From the NCBI GenBank assembly GCA_021159005.1, contig JAGGSN010000134.1, positions 1 through 64,000 of the forward strand: DNA of 64,000 nt. The letters run 5' to 3'. This DNA is from Candidatus Zixiibacteriota bacterium (GTDB taxonomy: Bacteria; Zixibacteria; MSB-5A5; UBA10806; 4484-95). Below, piece by piece: positions 41,246 to 50,097 of the stretch; position 1 is the first letter of the stretch; each line of letters begins with the position of its first letter. A model generated the notes under the pieces. That model ran no database searches. It saw only the letters and a list, made by a program, of their open reading frames with translations, and was not told the DNA's origin. The translations under genes were made by a program, and so were the position numbers.

Positions 41246-42697
41246 TTAATTTGATACGAATGTAACTTGGCCCTGGCTGATTTTTAGAGTGCAGTTTTTA
41301 AGCGTTTTGTTGAATTCTTTTTTGAGCAAACCGATTTGTACGGTTGTTCCCGGATAGACATTACCTGTAACAATTATTTTAGCATTTTTATTTTCATTAA
41401 GCTGACGGTTAATTTCTTCTTTGCGTTCCTCGAGTTTTATTGTCTGATTGGGTATACCATCGCGATGGTCTTTTAGTTGCTTGAGAGCGTCTTTTTGTTG
41501 TTTGCTAAGCTTGTTTTCTATCTCAAGCCGGACCAGGGAATACATGGTTTTGGAGATTTTTTCGGTATCATTATTGAGCCGTTCGATTTCTTCATCGATT
41601 TCATCCAGCTCTTTGACTAATTTAGAACTATAGCCAACTCTCACCAGCGTAGGAGTACCGAATTCAGAGCCAATAGTGCCCGCTTTAATAGTATTCACTG
41701 CAGTAATGCTTCCGCCGACAATGATTGCTTTATTGCCTTCAATTATTACACTATTTCCAGCGTGGATTGTGGCATTCATAGCGCCGCCCCCAACATGCAC
41801 CTCATTGCCTGCTTCAATTGATTGATTTTCAACATATTTTACAAAGACATCTTCCTTAGCTTTAATAGTTCCCTTTCCGGAACCTACGAAGCCGCCTTTC
41901 GCAATAACAGAACCTCCGCAATTAATCTCGGCATCTTCAATATTTTTTCCAATTTCAATACTTCCCCCAGCCTTAATTGTAAAACCGGCTTTGACACCTC
42001 CGGAGATTTTAAGATTGCCAACGAAATCGATATTGCCTGTTGACATATCAACATCAGAATGAACAGAAAAGACATCATCTATTAATACCAAATTGTTAGC
42101 AAAGGAAATGGAGCCATCTTTAGAGGCAATTAATAAATCGGGGTCATCGGGTGAAATCTCAGTATTTTTACCTTTTGGCAATGCACGGTCTTTTCCCGGC
42201 TGGCCTTCGATTGTATTTCCAGCAACATCTGTGCCCGGTTTTCCTGGTTTAGTCGGTATCTTTTTAGCCAGCGGCTGACCCTTGACAGCATTTTTTATAA
42301 TGTTTAGATCCTTGTAGTCAATGAAACCGTCATCGTCGACAGTAGGCGTTTTATCATTTGAGGTGTCAAACAGCAACTCAAATTCAGCATCATTGCCTTT
42401 TTCGGGAAGCGTACCCCGGGCAATTTCAAATGGTTTATCGAAAATCGGGTTGCCCGCAGCCAGACTTGATATTTTATCACTATTGATGCCGTGCTTCACG
42501 CCCGCTTCGTTCAAGACTGCTATCAGTTCGTTTTCCTCAAAGTTAAATGCTAAGTTTTTATCAGCCTTGCTGTCTTTTTCGAGAATCAAATGAGCATGCA
42601 TTTTATCTGGCGATATATTTACAGTAAATATAAAATCCTTTTTTTTCACCTTTTGAGATGCGGCTGTTCCATTTTGAGTTTGTGCTGATTGTACCAT
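41246..42697 (-). CDS. FapA/DUF342 family polymer-forming protein
   Basis: 483 residues. A FapA domain: an N-terminal globular part with GQPLAKKIPTKPGKPGTDVAGNTIEGQPGKD, then a right-handed beta-helix (KISGGVKAGFTIKAGGSIEIGKNIEDAEINCGGSVIAKGGFVGSGKG) and a C-terminal coiled coil (LVKELDEIDEEIERLNND). These proteins are common near motility and surface genes; the biochemical role is unknown. It lies 4 bases downstream of the receiver gene and shares its sigma-28 promoter. Confidence 0.88.
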   Translation of the reverse strand: MVQSAQTQNGTAASQKVKKKDFIFTVNISPDKMHAHLILEKDSKADKNLAFNFEENELIAVLNEAGVKHGINSDKISSLAAGNPIFDKPFEIARGTLPEKGNDAEFELLFDTSNDKTPTVDDDGFIDYKDLNIIKNAVKGQPLAKKIPTKPGKPGTDVAGNTIEGQPGKDRALPKGKNTEISPDDPDLLIASKDGSISFANNLVLIDDVFSVHSDVDMSTGNIDFVGNLKISGGVKAGFTIKAGGSIEIGKNIEDAEINCGGSVIAKGGFVGSGKGTIKAKEDVFVKYVENQSIEAGNEVHVGGGAMNATIHAGNSVIIEGNKAIIVGGSITAVNTIKAGTIGSEFGTPTLVRVGYSSKLVKELDEIDEEIERLNNDTEKISKTMYSLVRLEIENKLSKQQKDALKQLKDHRDGIPNQTIKLEERKEEINRQLNENKNAKIIVTGNVYPGTTVQIGLLKKEFNKTLKNCTLKISQGQVTFVSN

Positions 42698-42701
42698 AAT
42701 T

Positions 42702-43118
42702 CTAACTACCTATTTTTAAATTGGCTGTTTTATTCTTTTTTGACGCTAATTGTCTCCAATAAGCCCTTTCGATAATTAAAGATATTTCATAACTTTTAAA
42801 AGGTTTGGTTACATACTCGTCAGCGCCGAGCATTAAAGCCTCTTTAACTGTGTAGGCATCGCCATAACCGGTCATCATAATCATAGCAGTATCAGGCCAT
42901 TTCTGTTTGATGATTTTGAGAAGATCGAAACCGCTTATCTCTGGCATTTTAACATCAGATAGAACTATATCGAAGTCTGTATTTTCTAATTCCTCCAAAG
43001 CCTCTTTAGAAGATGCGGCTAATGATATTTGATAGCCTTCCTGTTCGAGAATTTTCAGAAGCAAATTTCGCATAAGGGCTTCATCATCTACAACTAATAT
43101 CCTGATGTCATCTTTCAT
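42702..43118 (-). CDS. Stand-alone response regulator receiver
   Basis: 138 residues from ATG 43118, preceded by GGAG at a 6-base distance; an upstream TTG (43130) would add four residues. It is a single REC domain: acidic pair in VVDDEALMR, phospho-acceptor Asp55 in VLSDVKMPE, Thr in IMMTGYGD and Lys in VTKPF. There is no output domain; a short basic tail follows. It is paired with FapA under a sigma-28 promoter, so it appears late. It may act CheY-like on the motor or as a relay. Confidence 0.9.
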   Translation of the reverse strand: MKDDIRILVVDDEALMRNLLLKILEQEGYQISLAASSKEALEELENTDFDIVLSDVKMPEISGFDLLKIIKQKWPDTAMIMMTGYGDAYTVKEALMLGADEYVTKPFKSYEISLIIERAYWRQLASKKNKTANLKIGS

Positions 43119-43130
43119 CCTGCTCTCCAA

Positions 43131-43357
43131 GTTGAAAATTAATTAATAGTGCTGCAGTTATATTATTCGAGTTAATATATATTTATAAATATATTAACTG
43201 CATTCTTTATAATATTTATCGATACTTAATCACTATAGTTTAATAAAATAATAGTGTTTCATTTCCTCAAATATAATTATCTATATAATATTTCATATTT
43301 AAATAACCCAAATATTATGCAATTTTGCGGCTTTTTTCAATAATATTAACTCCTTAT
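43131..43357. other. AT-rich promoter region
   Basis: Very AT-rich. It holds a sigma-28 element (43216-43242) for the receiver/FapA pair and an imperfect inverted repeat GTTAATATATATTTATAAATATATTAAC around 43176-43201. No gene is seen. Confidence 0.5.
43216..43242 (-). promoter_or_regulatory. Sigma-28 promoter of the receiver-FapA pair
   Basis: TAAA, exactly 15 bases, ATCGATAA (6 of 8 to GCCGATAA), about 100 bases before the receiver gene. Confidence 0.7.
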
Positions 43358-43732
43358 TCAAACAACTAAATCAAGTTGAGTAACTTTAGTTATTTTTCGG
43401 CTTATTTCATCAAATGTGAATGGCTTCATTAAGAAATCGTCAATTCCATACTTGTTTATATCGATTCCGGCATCGGCAAGATTGACTCCTGCGGTCATTA
43501 TCACAGGAGCATATTCTTGTTTTTCTCTGATATGGACAGCTAATTCTAATCCATTCATCTCGGGCATGCTCAAGTCAATAATGAACAAATCGAACTTACG
43601 ATTAGCCATAAGTTTCATCGCTTCGATAGCGCTGTTTGCTTTAAATACTTCAAAGTCCAATTTTTCCAGCATGCTAGCGAATACATCAAGAATGTTCGGT
43701 TCATCATCAACAATCAATACAACAGGGTTCAT
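43358..43732 (-). CDS. Stand-alone response regulator receiver
   Basis: 124 residues, a single REC domain: LIVDDEPNILD, phospho-acceptor Asp53 in FIIDLSMPEMNG, Thr in VIMTAG, Lys in FLMKPF. It has no output domain. Last gene of the sensory cluster that begins with the receiver at 47055-47483. It follows the chemoreceptor-tip-like gene by 7 bases. Confidence 0.92.
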   Translation of the reverse strand: MNPVVLIVDDEPNILDVFASMLEKLDFEVFKANSAIEAMKLMANRKFDLFIIDLSMPEMNGLELAVHIREKQEYAPVIMTAGVNLADAGIDINKYGIDDFLMKPFTFDEISRKITKVTQLDLVV

Positions 43733-43739
43733 ATTAACC

Positions 43740-44111
43740 TCAGAAATCTCCCAGAGATTCCTGTTTTACTTTTTTAAGCATTTCCAAAATTTTTTGGCTG
43801 TCATTTAAAATCGTATTGAGTGAGTTTTCAATATTTGAGACTGTTTCGGAATCGTTTTTAATATCCATTTCCTCAGTTAGGATGTCTTTTTTCTGTCTTT
43901 CCGACTTAGCGGCGCGAAGGATATATCCCATGTTTTTTACAGCCAGAGTAGCTTGATTCACAAGCTGACCCAACTTATTGTTAACATCCGGCGCTATTTC
44001 CTTTCGAAACGACATCTTTGCGGCGGCCACAGCAATATTTAGCGCCAATACTTGAATCTGTTCTGATACAGATTCTACTGTTTTAATTAGATTTTCTCTA
44101 TGTTCTGTCAT
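43740..44111 (-). CDS. Mini-protein resembling a chemoreceptor signalling tip
   Basis: 123 residues, helical, soluble. Residues 14-31 (SVSEQIQVLALNIAVAAA) match the hairpin-tip helix of methyl-accepting chemotaxis proteins (EQTNLLALNAAIEAAR), and APDVNNKLGQLVNQA resembles the return helix FAVVADEVRKLAERS. The sensor domain, membrane segments and HAMP are absent, and the GRGFAV turn is not conserved. A second helical hairpin follows. It lies between two stand-alone receivers. It could bind a CheW/CheA-like or kinase-like partner; the function is unknown. Confidence 0.6.
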   Translation of the reverse strand: MTEHRENLIKTVESVSEQIQVLALNIAVAAAKMSFRKEIAPDVNNKLGQLVNQATLAVKNMGYILRAAKSERQKKDILTEEMDIKNDSETVSNIENSLNTILNDSQKILEMLKKVKQESLGDF

Positions 44112-44114
44112 AAC

Positions 44115-44471
44115 TTATAAAGCTAAAAGCTCTTCCACTTTTTCTTTTAGTTCATTCAGATCATGCGATTTTACCAAGTAAGCATCCGCCAGCCATGAGG
44201 TGAAATCATTTTTATATGTTGAATATGCCGAATTTAAAATTACCGGCAGGCCTCTATGCTTACTTCTTATAGCATCTAAAACTTCAAGTCCGTCTGTTTC
44301 CTCCATTTTTATATCGAGAATAACTAAGTCGATATCATTGTTGCTGTCAACAGTTGAAAGAGCTGTGCTGCCATTCTCCGCCAAAAGAATATCATACCCA
44401 TCATCAGCGAATTCTTTCTGGTATAATCTGCGAATTGCCGGTTCGTCATCAACTATTAAAATTTTTCTCAT
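44115..44471 (-). CDS. Stand-alone response regulator receiver
   Basis: 118 residues, a single REC domain: LIVDDEPAIRR, phospho-acceptor Asp53 in VILDIKMEETDG, Ser instead of Thr in ILNSAYS, and Lys in LVKS. The start ATG overlaps the stop of the preceding HisKA gene by one base, so the pair is translationally coupled. No output domain. Confidence 0.92.
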   Translation of the reverse strand: MRKILIVDDEPAIRRLYQKEFADDGYDILLAENGSTALSTVDSNNDIDLVILDIKMEETDGLEVLDAIRSKHRGLPVILNSAYSTYKNDFTSWLADAYLVKSHDLNELKEKVEELLAL

Positions 44472-46177
44472 TAGGCCTCCTCATAAGCCGGAAGTTCGAG
44501 GTAGAATCTTTTTCCCTCATTATGAGCCGCTTCCAGCCCAATATTACCTCCATAATATTTTAGTATTTCCAAAGAGGTTAAAAACTCTCTCATTTTTTGA
44601 TGGTTTCCCAAAGCATTAAAGCTTTTATATAAATCGGCGGCAAAATAGCCGTTTGATTCAATAGATTTAAAATATATTAGCGCTTTATTGCCTGATCTTG
44701 TTATTGTAAGAGAAATTTGATATTGCGGCGGTCTTATCATTAAGGCTTTTTTTAGAATAATCAACAGGGCTTGGCGGAGCAAGTCGGGGTCGACTTTAAT
44801 CATCACCTGGTAATCAGAATGAACATCGAAGCCGGACTCATTTGGTTCTGACGAGCTTATAGAAAGAGCCGATTTCACCAGTTCGCCAAGGTTGCAAACA
44901 CGGTCATCTTTGCTCTGATAATTCATTAAACTGGTAAAATTCTCCAACGCCTGTTCGATTCTTGAAACTTGGTCGATAATCATAGTCAGGTTTTCAAAAT
45001 CATCATGATCCTTTGATTTTTTCTTTAGCATAAACTTTGAAAAGCCGCCGATGACTGTTAGCGGATTGCGGATTTCATGAGCTACCTGTCCTGCCATTTC
45101 AGACAGCACATTAAGTCTTTCAGCTTTAACGATATTTTCGCGGTTCATTAGGATTGTTTCATTAGCTTGTTTAAGCGCCTTAATTTTCTTTTCGAGATTT
45201 TTGTACAGCCTAAATTTTTCGATAGAGTCGCTGGCATACCTGGCAAAAATCTCCAGCAGATGGATATCATTATTTGTAATTTTTTTACGTGTAATAAAAT
45301 TATCGGCAATCAGGACGCCTTGGAGGCATTCATTTCCAACCAACGGCACAACTGCCAGAGGTCCGGGGCCGATTTTCGAGTGAAGTTCTGGATATTCACC
45401 GTTGGCTAAAGTTATCTCATCGATAATAATCGATTTTTTCTCAATAGCATGTTTAGCGAAAACATTGTCTTTGTTGTCAAGATAAATGACCAGGTCTTTT
45501 ATGAACTTGTTAAGAAAGGGACTCCCGGCATCTTCCTTTTTTAGCGCCTCGTCAAACATATGCTCAAGCGATAATTCACCGCTTGAAAGCTTTTGCCAAA
45601 TTATTCCCGCTTCTTCTGGCGAGGAGGGACCATGAGCAAGCGCGCCTTTCAAACATTTTGGCTCATCACAGGTAAGAAGAATAAAAGCTCGATTAAATCC
45701 CAAACCGCTGCCGGCGGTAACTCCGATTAGAACGATTTTAAGAATATCTCTAAGATTATAAGCCCGATTGAAGGCACGTACGGCTTGAGTTATAAGCGAC
45801 AGAATGAAAAGCTCGGATTCTATGGTTTTAAAAGCAGTATCCTGGCTGATATCATTATAGATTATGCCTATTATTCTATCATCACTTGGGATAGAACCAA
45901 AATAGACCGCTTGATTGGGGTTATCTTCATTATAAATCTGCGAGTTATTAGCGATTTCATAAAATCTGCCGGGAGTTTCAGGATTATCGAGATATTGACG
46001 AAGCATCGGGAAATAATCAACGATATTTTCACAACGCTGTAATATTTCCGCTGTTTTGCCATGAGATTCACACAGTCGTCCTTGATAATCGACAGTGAAA
46101 TAATCGGCAATTGAACCGTTGGCCAGTATGGGAAAACCATTTTCCCTAACAGCATTGTCTTTTAGGAGATTAATCAT
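44471..46177 (-). CDS. GAF-HisKA sensor protein with degenerate ATPase domain
   Basis: 568 residues, no membrane segment. N-terminal PAS-like region (about 15-115), GAF domain (about 125-320), coiled coil, then HisKA with the phospho-acceptor His367 in VAHEIRNPLTVIGG. The following HATPase region keeps a G2-like GGNIGLEA near 543-550, but the N-box Asn is replaced (LLIILKKALM at 471-480) and no DxGxG G1 box is found. It is therefore probably a pseudokinase or phosphotransfer protein. The start overlaps the upstream GAF-HisKA gene by four bases and the stop touches the receiver gene. Confidence 0.85.
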   Translation of the reverse strand: MINLLKDNAVRENGFPILANGSIADYFTVDYQGRLCESHGKTAEILQRCENIVDYFPMLRQYLDNPETPGRFYEIANNSQIYNEDNPNQAVYFGSIPSDDRIIGIIYNDISQDTAFKTIESELFILSLITQAVRAFNRAYNLRDILKIVLIGVTAGSGLGFNRAFILLTCDEPKCLKGALAHGPSSPEEAGIIWQKLSSGELSLEHMFDEALKKEDAGSPFLNKFIKDLVIYLDNKDNVFAKHAIEKKSIIIDEITLANGEYPELHSKIGPGPLAVVPLVGNECLQGVLIADNFITRKKITNNDIHLLEIFARYASDSIEKFRLYKNLEKKIKALKQANETILMNRENIVKAERLNVLSEMAGQVAHEIRNPLTVIGGFSKFMLKKKSKDHDDFENLTMIIDQVSRIEQALENFTSLMNYQSKDDRVCNLGELVKSALSISSSEPNESGFDVHSDYQVMIKVDPDLLRQALLIILKKALMIRPPQYQISLTITRSGNKALIYFKSIESNGYFAADLYKSFNALGNHQKMREFLTSLEILKYYGGNIGLEAAHNEGKRFYLELPAYEEA

Positions 46178-47040
46178 GCATATCCATTTTTAACTGATTT
46201 ATCCAGGTTGATAATTTTTCTGGAATCGCCCTTAATATAGTCCTCAACAACCAGTGAATCTAAATTTCGGAATTTTTCAGTAATTTGGGCAATAGCCGAC
46301 GCTTCCTTATCAATAGCTTTCAGTCTTTTTGTTACAGACGGATTTGAGTTCTTCATTGTCATCAATAGGAACTGCGCATTGCCGACGATTATAGCTAACG
46401 GGTTGTTTATCTCATGATTTAACGTAGCCGCCATATCGGCAGCAGTCTGTTTCTTTTCAAGTTGGATTAATTTAGCTTGGGCTTGCTGCAATTTTTCATT
46501 GATTTCGGTAAGTTTATTATTTTTCTTTTCAAGCCGATATTCATAAATCATTCTCTCGATAGTAACCGCAGTTTCGGCGGCAATAATGCCGACAATCTGC
46601 ATATCTCTTTCGCTGAAAGCATTAAGTTGATCATGGGCAAAATTTATTACGCCGATTAATTCGTCTTTAAATATCATAGGTATGGACATAAATGACCGCA
46701 TGTTATTATTGTTATGATTTTTCCGCAGGTTATTCAGCACAACCGGTCTTTTTTCCTTGGCGACCCAGCCGGCAAAACCCATACCCATATCAAACTTAAC
46801 AAAATCAATCAGATTGACGCTTCGGCCGACTTTTGCCATTTCAATAAGCTGGTCGGTTTCCATAGACACCAAAAACAGGGACGCGGATCTGTAGTCTATT
46901 ACTTTAGTAATAAGTGTTAAAATTTTTTCGAACGTTTCTTCGTTCGATGGAGAAAGCTGAACTAAAGTGCTTATTTCATAAAGTATAGCTAGTTCTTTTT
47001 CGAGCTGACATACAGCATCAACTTTCTTTTTTCGCGGCAC
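46174..47040 (-). CDS. GAF-HisKA protein lacking any ATPase domain
   Basis: 288 residues. Coiled coil, GAF domain (about 18-168: LYEISTLVQLSPSNEETFEKILTLI, GFAGWVAKEKRPVVLNNL, MSIPMIFKDELIGVINFA), a second coiled coil, then a HisKA-type motif TLNHEINNPLAIIVGNAQFLL with His209. The protein ends about 60 residues later with no room for HATPase. The stop is clean and overlaps the next gene (ATGA), so the truncation looks fixed rather than recent. It may dimerise with the downstream HisKA protein or be phosphorylated in trans. Confidence 0.85.
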   Translation of the reverse strand: MPRKKKVDAVCQLEKELAILYEISTLVQLSPSNEETFEKILTLITKVIDYRSASLFLVSMETDQLIEMAKVGRSVNLIDFVKFDMGMGFAGWVAKEKRPVVLNNLRKNHNNNNMRSFMSIPMIFKDELIGVINFAHDQLNAFSERDMQIVGIIAAETAVTIERMIYEYRLEKKNNKLTEINEKLQQAQAKLIQLEKKQTAADMAATLNHEINNPLAIIVGNAQFLLMTMKNSNPSVTKRLKAIDKEASAIAQITEKFRNLDSLVVEDYIKGDSRKIINLDKSVKNGYA

Positions 47041-47054
47041 CTAACCCTCCTTGG

Positions 47055-47483
47055 TTAATATTTTGGAGCAGCTATTAATATGTTTTTCTCAAAAAGGGCA
47101 TCTGCAACCATTTCTAAGAGAGTAGATATTTTAAAAGGTTTGTATACGATTCGATTTATTCCCATTTCTTTTAACGTTTTAATATCCTGATCGCTGGCAT
47201 TTCCGGTAACTATCAGCATAGATACATCATTTTTCAATAACCGGATTTCCTGTATTAAATTGAAGCCTGATATTCCGGGCATAACAAAATCGAGCAATAA
47301 GATATCATATTCGCCGGACCGTAAATAGCTTAATGCCTCAACGCCGTTTGAAGCTGTGTAGATATCGCAGCCAAGATAGCGAGTCAAAGCTTTAGATATA
47401 ATATCGCGAGACAATTTTTCATCATCAACCACCAATGCTTTATTAAACAATCCGAGTTTAGGTTGATGAGCTTTTTTATACAT
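47055..47483 (-). CDS. Stand-alone response regulator receiver
   Basis: 142 residues. REC domain from about residue 15: ALVVDDEKLSRD, phospho-acceptor Asp in LLLDFVMPGISG, Thr in LIVTGNA and Lys in VYKPF. A basic N-terminal extension and a short tail are present, with no output domain. It immediately follows the secreted protein gene (one base) and starts the sensory cluster. Confidence 0.9.
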   Translation of the reverse strand: MYKKAHQPKLGLFNKALVVDDEKLSRDIISKALTRYLGCDIYTASNGVEALSYLRSGEYDILLLDFVMPGISGFNLIQEIRLLKNDVSMLIVTGNASDQDIKTLKEMGINRIVYKPFKISTLLEMVADALFEKNILIAAPKY

Positions 47484-48080
47484 TTACTGTCTCTTGCCGA
47501 TTTTTCCGGACTTATACATTTCGTCAGACACTAATTGAATCAATTTTTCTTCCGCCTTGTTTTCACAAAGAATGCGGCGTCCCTGCGACAGGTATAAAGC
47601 GCCGTCATGCGGGTTGTTTCTTAATATTTGATAAGATGTAGAACCGTCAATTTTAACCTGAAGGTTTTTTATCATAATCGGATTGTTTTTATTCTTATGA
47701 TAAAGCTTAACCAAAGCTCCCAGCTTGAAGTTATTTTTATAGATATTAAAAACAAGCGGTATTTTAAGAAACGGCTGTTCTACAACCCAATGGCGTTCCG
47801 TTACATCAATCAATACAACAAAGCTATTATCAAGGGAAACATCCCAATGATCAAAATCATCGTGGGAACCTGCAATAGTATTAATCTGAACCTGTTCATT
47901 TTGAAAATATTTTTGAAGATGTCGGGAAAAAAGTCGACTGATTCTTGATAAGAAGTCAGGCTCGTATTTATCCTGATTAATATAGGCGATAATATCAATA
48001 TCCGGCGCCGGTGTTTGTGAATCAACCTGACATGTGCCGGCAAGCAAAACTAATAATATTAACCATGTTATTGATTTCAT
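47484..48080 (-). CDS. Secreted or periplasmic protein, unknown
   Basis: 198 residues. A signal peptide is clear (SITWLILLVLLAGTCQVDS); LLAGTC resembles but does not fully fit a lipobox, so it may be a lipoprotein. The mature part is a mixed alpha/beta domain with no recognised family. It overlaps the PilZ gene's stop by 4 bases and lies among flagellar and sensory genes, so an envelope role tied to the flagellum is plausible but unproven. Confidence 0.7.
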   Translation of the reverse strand: MKSITWLILLVLLAGTCQVDSQTPAPDIDIIAYINQDKYEPDFLSRISRLFSRHLQKYFQNEQVQINTIAGSHDDFDHWDVSLDNSFVVLIDVTERHWVVEQPFLKIPLVFNIYKNNFKLGALVKLYHKNKNNPIMIKNLQVKIDGSTSYQILRNNPHDGALYLSQGRRILCENKAEEKLIQLVSDEMYKSGKIGKRQ

Positions 48081-48844
48081 AAATTGGCTTTCTGCTTTGT
48101 TCTTAAATCAACTTGCTGTTTATAAACAAATGCCACAATAAGTTCTTGAAGCGCATCATTGAAAAAATTAGTATCAGGCGGTAAAATCTCAGCTAAATTC
48201 CAGGGGATATATTTGGGCACACTTTCTTTCGACAGGAATTCTACTCCGACTAAGTGCTCGCTTTCCAGATTATCAGAGTTCGCTGATTGTTCCGCTCTTT
48301 TAACAACTCCGAGAATATTGCTTAAACGTTGATTGTCTTTCATCCAAAAGTTTAAAAGCAGGATATCATTCTGCTTGACAGGTTCGTCGACAGTTATCAG
48401 GATGCCGCCGGCAGAGATATTAAGCAGTTCGCCTTTTCTGTCGCCGCTAAAAGCGCCTTTATTATCCGCGCTGGAATCAAGGATTCTGAAAACTATATCG
48501 CCGGCTATGTCGATTCGGACGAACCTTCGTTTTTGAGACCTTTTAACTTCCGATACAGGCTTTAATGTGGTCATGTTTTCCCTGTCAGAATCAATAGCGG
48601 CAACTATGGCCGTAAAACCGTAGGAGGCATCAGGCCTGTTAAAAACAACCTCGATATTCTGTCCGGGACTCAATTCAAGGTCTCCTGATATTCTTATAGG
48701 GCATTCGACAGTTAACGCATCCTTATCTATATCTTCAATACGTGTAATGTAACAGGCAGCACTGTCGTCAATATCCAGTTTTAACTCCAGCCTTTCCCAA
48801 AGGTCTAGCATATCTATGGGTTTATTATTTTTATCCTTTTTCAT
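48077..48844 (-). CDS. PilZ-domain c-di-GMP-binding protein (YcgR-like)
   Basis: 255 residues. An N-terminal YcgR-type domain (about 15-100: ECPIRISGDLELSPGQNIEVVF) is followed by PilZ. RRFVR at 106-110 is the RxxxR motif, and NISAGG at 142-147 is the second PilZ motif. YcgR proteins act as a c-di-GMP-dependent brake on the motor. The gene overlaps DUF2225 by 4 bases in the flagellar cluster. The C-terminal helix is longer than usual. Confidence 0.9.
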   Translation of the reverse strand: MKKDKNNKPIDMLDLWERLELKLDIDDSAACYITRIEDIDKDALTVECPIRISGDLELSPGQNIEVVFNRPDASYGFTAIVAAIDSDRENMTTLKPVSEVKRSQKRRFVRIDIAGDIVFRILDSSADNKGAFSGDRKGELLNISAGGILITVDEPVKQNDILLLNFWMKDNQRLSNILGVVKRAEQSANSDNLESEHLVGVEFLSKESVPKYIPWNLAEILPPDTNFFNDALQELIVAFVYKQQVDLRTKQKANL

Positions 48845-50025
48845 TTTAAAGATCCTTCATGCTCTTTTTTATTTAATCTCGCCTGATCCATACCCATTTC
48901 GAGGAGTTTTTTAGCGAAGTTTAAAGTTGAGGCATCACCCTTTTTCCCCATAACCAATTCGCGTCCCATACGAACCATTTGATTAAAATATTGAGCGGCG
49001 TTTTTATGGTTTTTTGTTCTGCGTGAAAGCTCGCCTATTAAATAGGCCGCTTGAATCTGTTGAAGTCCATTGCTAATCTGGCCGCCCGACTCGTAAGATT
49101 TCTGGTAGTACTCATTAGCTTTAATCAGAGCATCGTTTTCTGAAAAAGGCACTTCATCCCAGCCTTTCTTAACTTCCGATAAAAAATCAAAATAGCCCGG
49201 ATATTCAAAGAAAGACTGTTCAGATGTTGAGACCTGACCTTTCATGAGAGCTTTCTCGGCATCATTGAAAATATCCATAAGCTTGTCGCCAGCCTGTTTA
49301 AGGGGATTTAACGAATCGGTTATTTCACTTATAATCTTTTCAATTCGTTTTTTATACTCATCAGCTTCGGGAACATCTTCAAACTTCATAGTGAAATCAT
49401 TATCAAGCAGTTCTTTTAAGCCCTGCACTTTATCAGCAAAATCCGGCAGCGTCTTACTGGCTTGGCCGGCAGAACCGCGCAGTTTTGCAAACAGGCCAAC
49501 AGCAGCATTCGTCTGACTGCCGGCTTTGTCTTTATTGCCGCGGAACAGCCAGGCAATTCTTAGAAAGAATCTTCCTATATCAAGATAGGACGGCCTGGAC
49601 ACGAGTAATTCATCATAGATGCCAAGCAAGAATTTATTTACGGAAGATTCAAAGGGATATTTTGCGGTATCGATATGCAATCCCAACAGTTGAATAACGC
49701 CTCCGGCAACGGAATAATTTTTCAGATGTTTTTCTTTGATTGTCTGTAAACGATATGTTTTAAATGACGTATCATTTTGCCATTTTTTAAAGCTGTTATT
49801 AAATTCCCTTGTGTAAAAGCATTCTTTGCAAGTTGCCATAAAATACATCAAGGGGTCATGGGCTTGATATAACGGGTCTTGCCAAACTCTTCCTGTTGGA
49901 CAAAAATCCGTGTCTTTGCCGCTTTCTGTATAGGAACCGGCTCGAATATTTTCAAACTTATTTTTTGTTTTGCACACAGGGCATTCAATAGTGCTATAAA
50001 AAAACGGTTCCTGATCTTTGCTCAT
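48841..50025 (-). CDS. DUF2225 zinc-binding protein
   Basis: 394 residues. The N-terminal DUF2225 region has CPVCKTKNKFEN and, after a gap, CKECFYTREF: two CxxC pairs predicted to bind zinc. A long helical region follows, with TPR-like repeats near the C-terminus (NGLQQIQAAYLIGELSRRTKNHKNAAQYFNQMVRMG). DUF2225 proteins of unknown function occur in many bacteria, often near flagellar genes. It may be an assembly or scaffolding factor. Confidence 0.8.
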   Translation of the reverse strand: MSKDQEPFFYSTIECPVCKTKNKFENIRAGSYTESGKDTDFCPTGRVWQDPLYQAHDPLMYFMATCKECFYTREFNNSFKKWQNDTSFKTYRLQTIKEKHLKNYSVAGGVIQLLGLHIDTAKYPFESSVNKFLLGIYDELLVSRPSYLDIGRFFLRIAWLFRGNKDKAGSQTNAAVGLFAKLRGSAGQASKTLPDFADKVQGLKELLDNDFTMKFEDVPEADEYKKRIEKIISEITDSLNPLKQAGDKLMDIFNDAEKALMKGQVSTSEQSFFEYPGYFDFLSEVKKGWDEVPFSENDALIKANEYYQKSYESGGQISNGLQQIQAAYLIGELSRRTKNHKNAAQYFNQMVRMGRELVMGKKGDASTLNFAKKLLEMGMDQARLNKKEHEGSLK

Positions 50026-50097
50026 AATGATTCACCTTTGTTATTTCATTAATTTCTATCGGCATAAGCTGTTTTTCCTGAATATGCAAACTTACCA

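Noticed and set aside
43176-43201. Terminator
   Set aside because: The AT-rich inverted repeat has no GC stem or T run; it is low-complexity promoter DNA.
46174-47040. Frameshifted or truncated histidine kinase
   Set aside because: The stop overlaps the next start (ATGA) as in other coupled genes here, and no HATPase remnant is found in the other frames, so the short form looks native.
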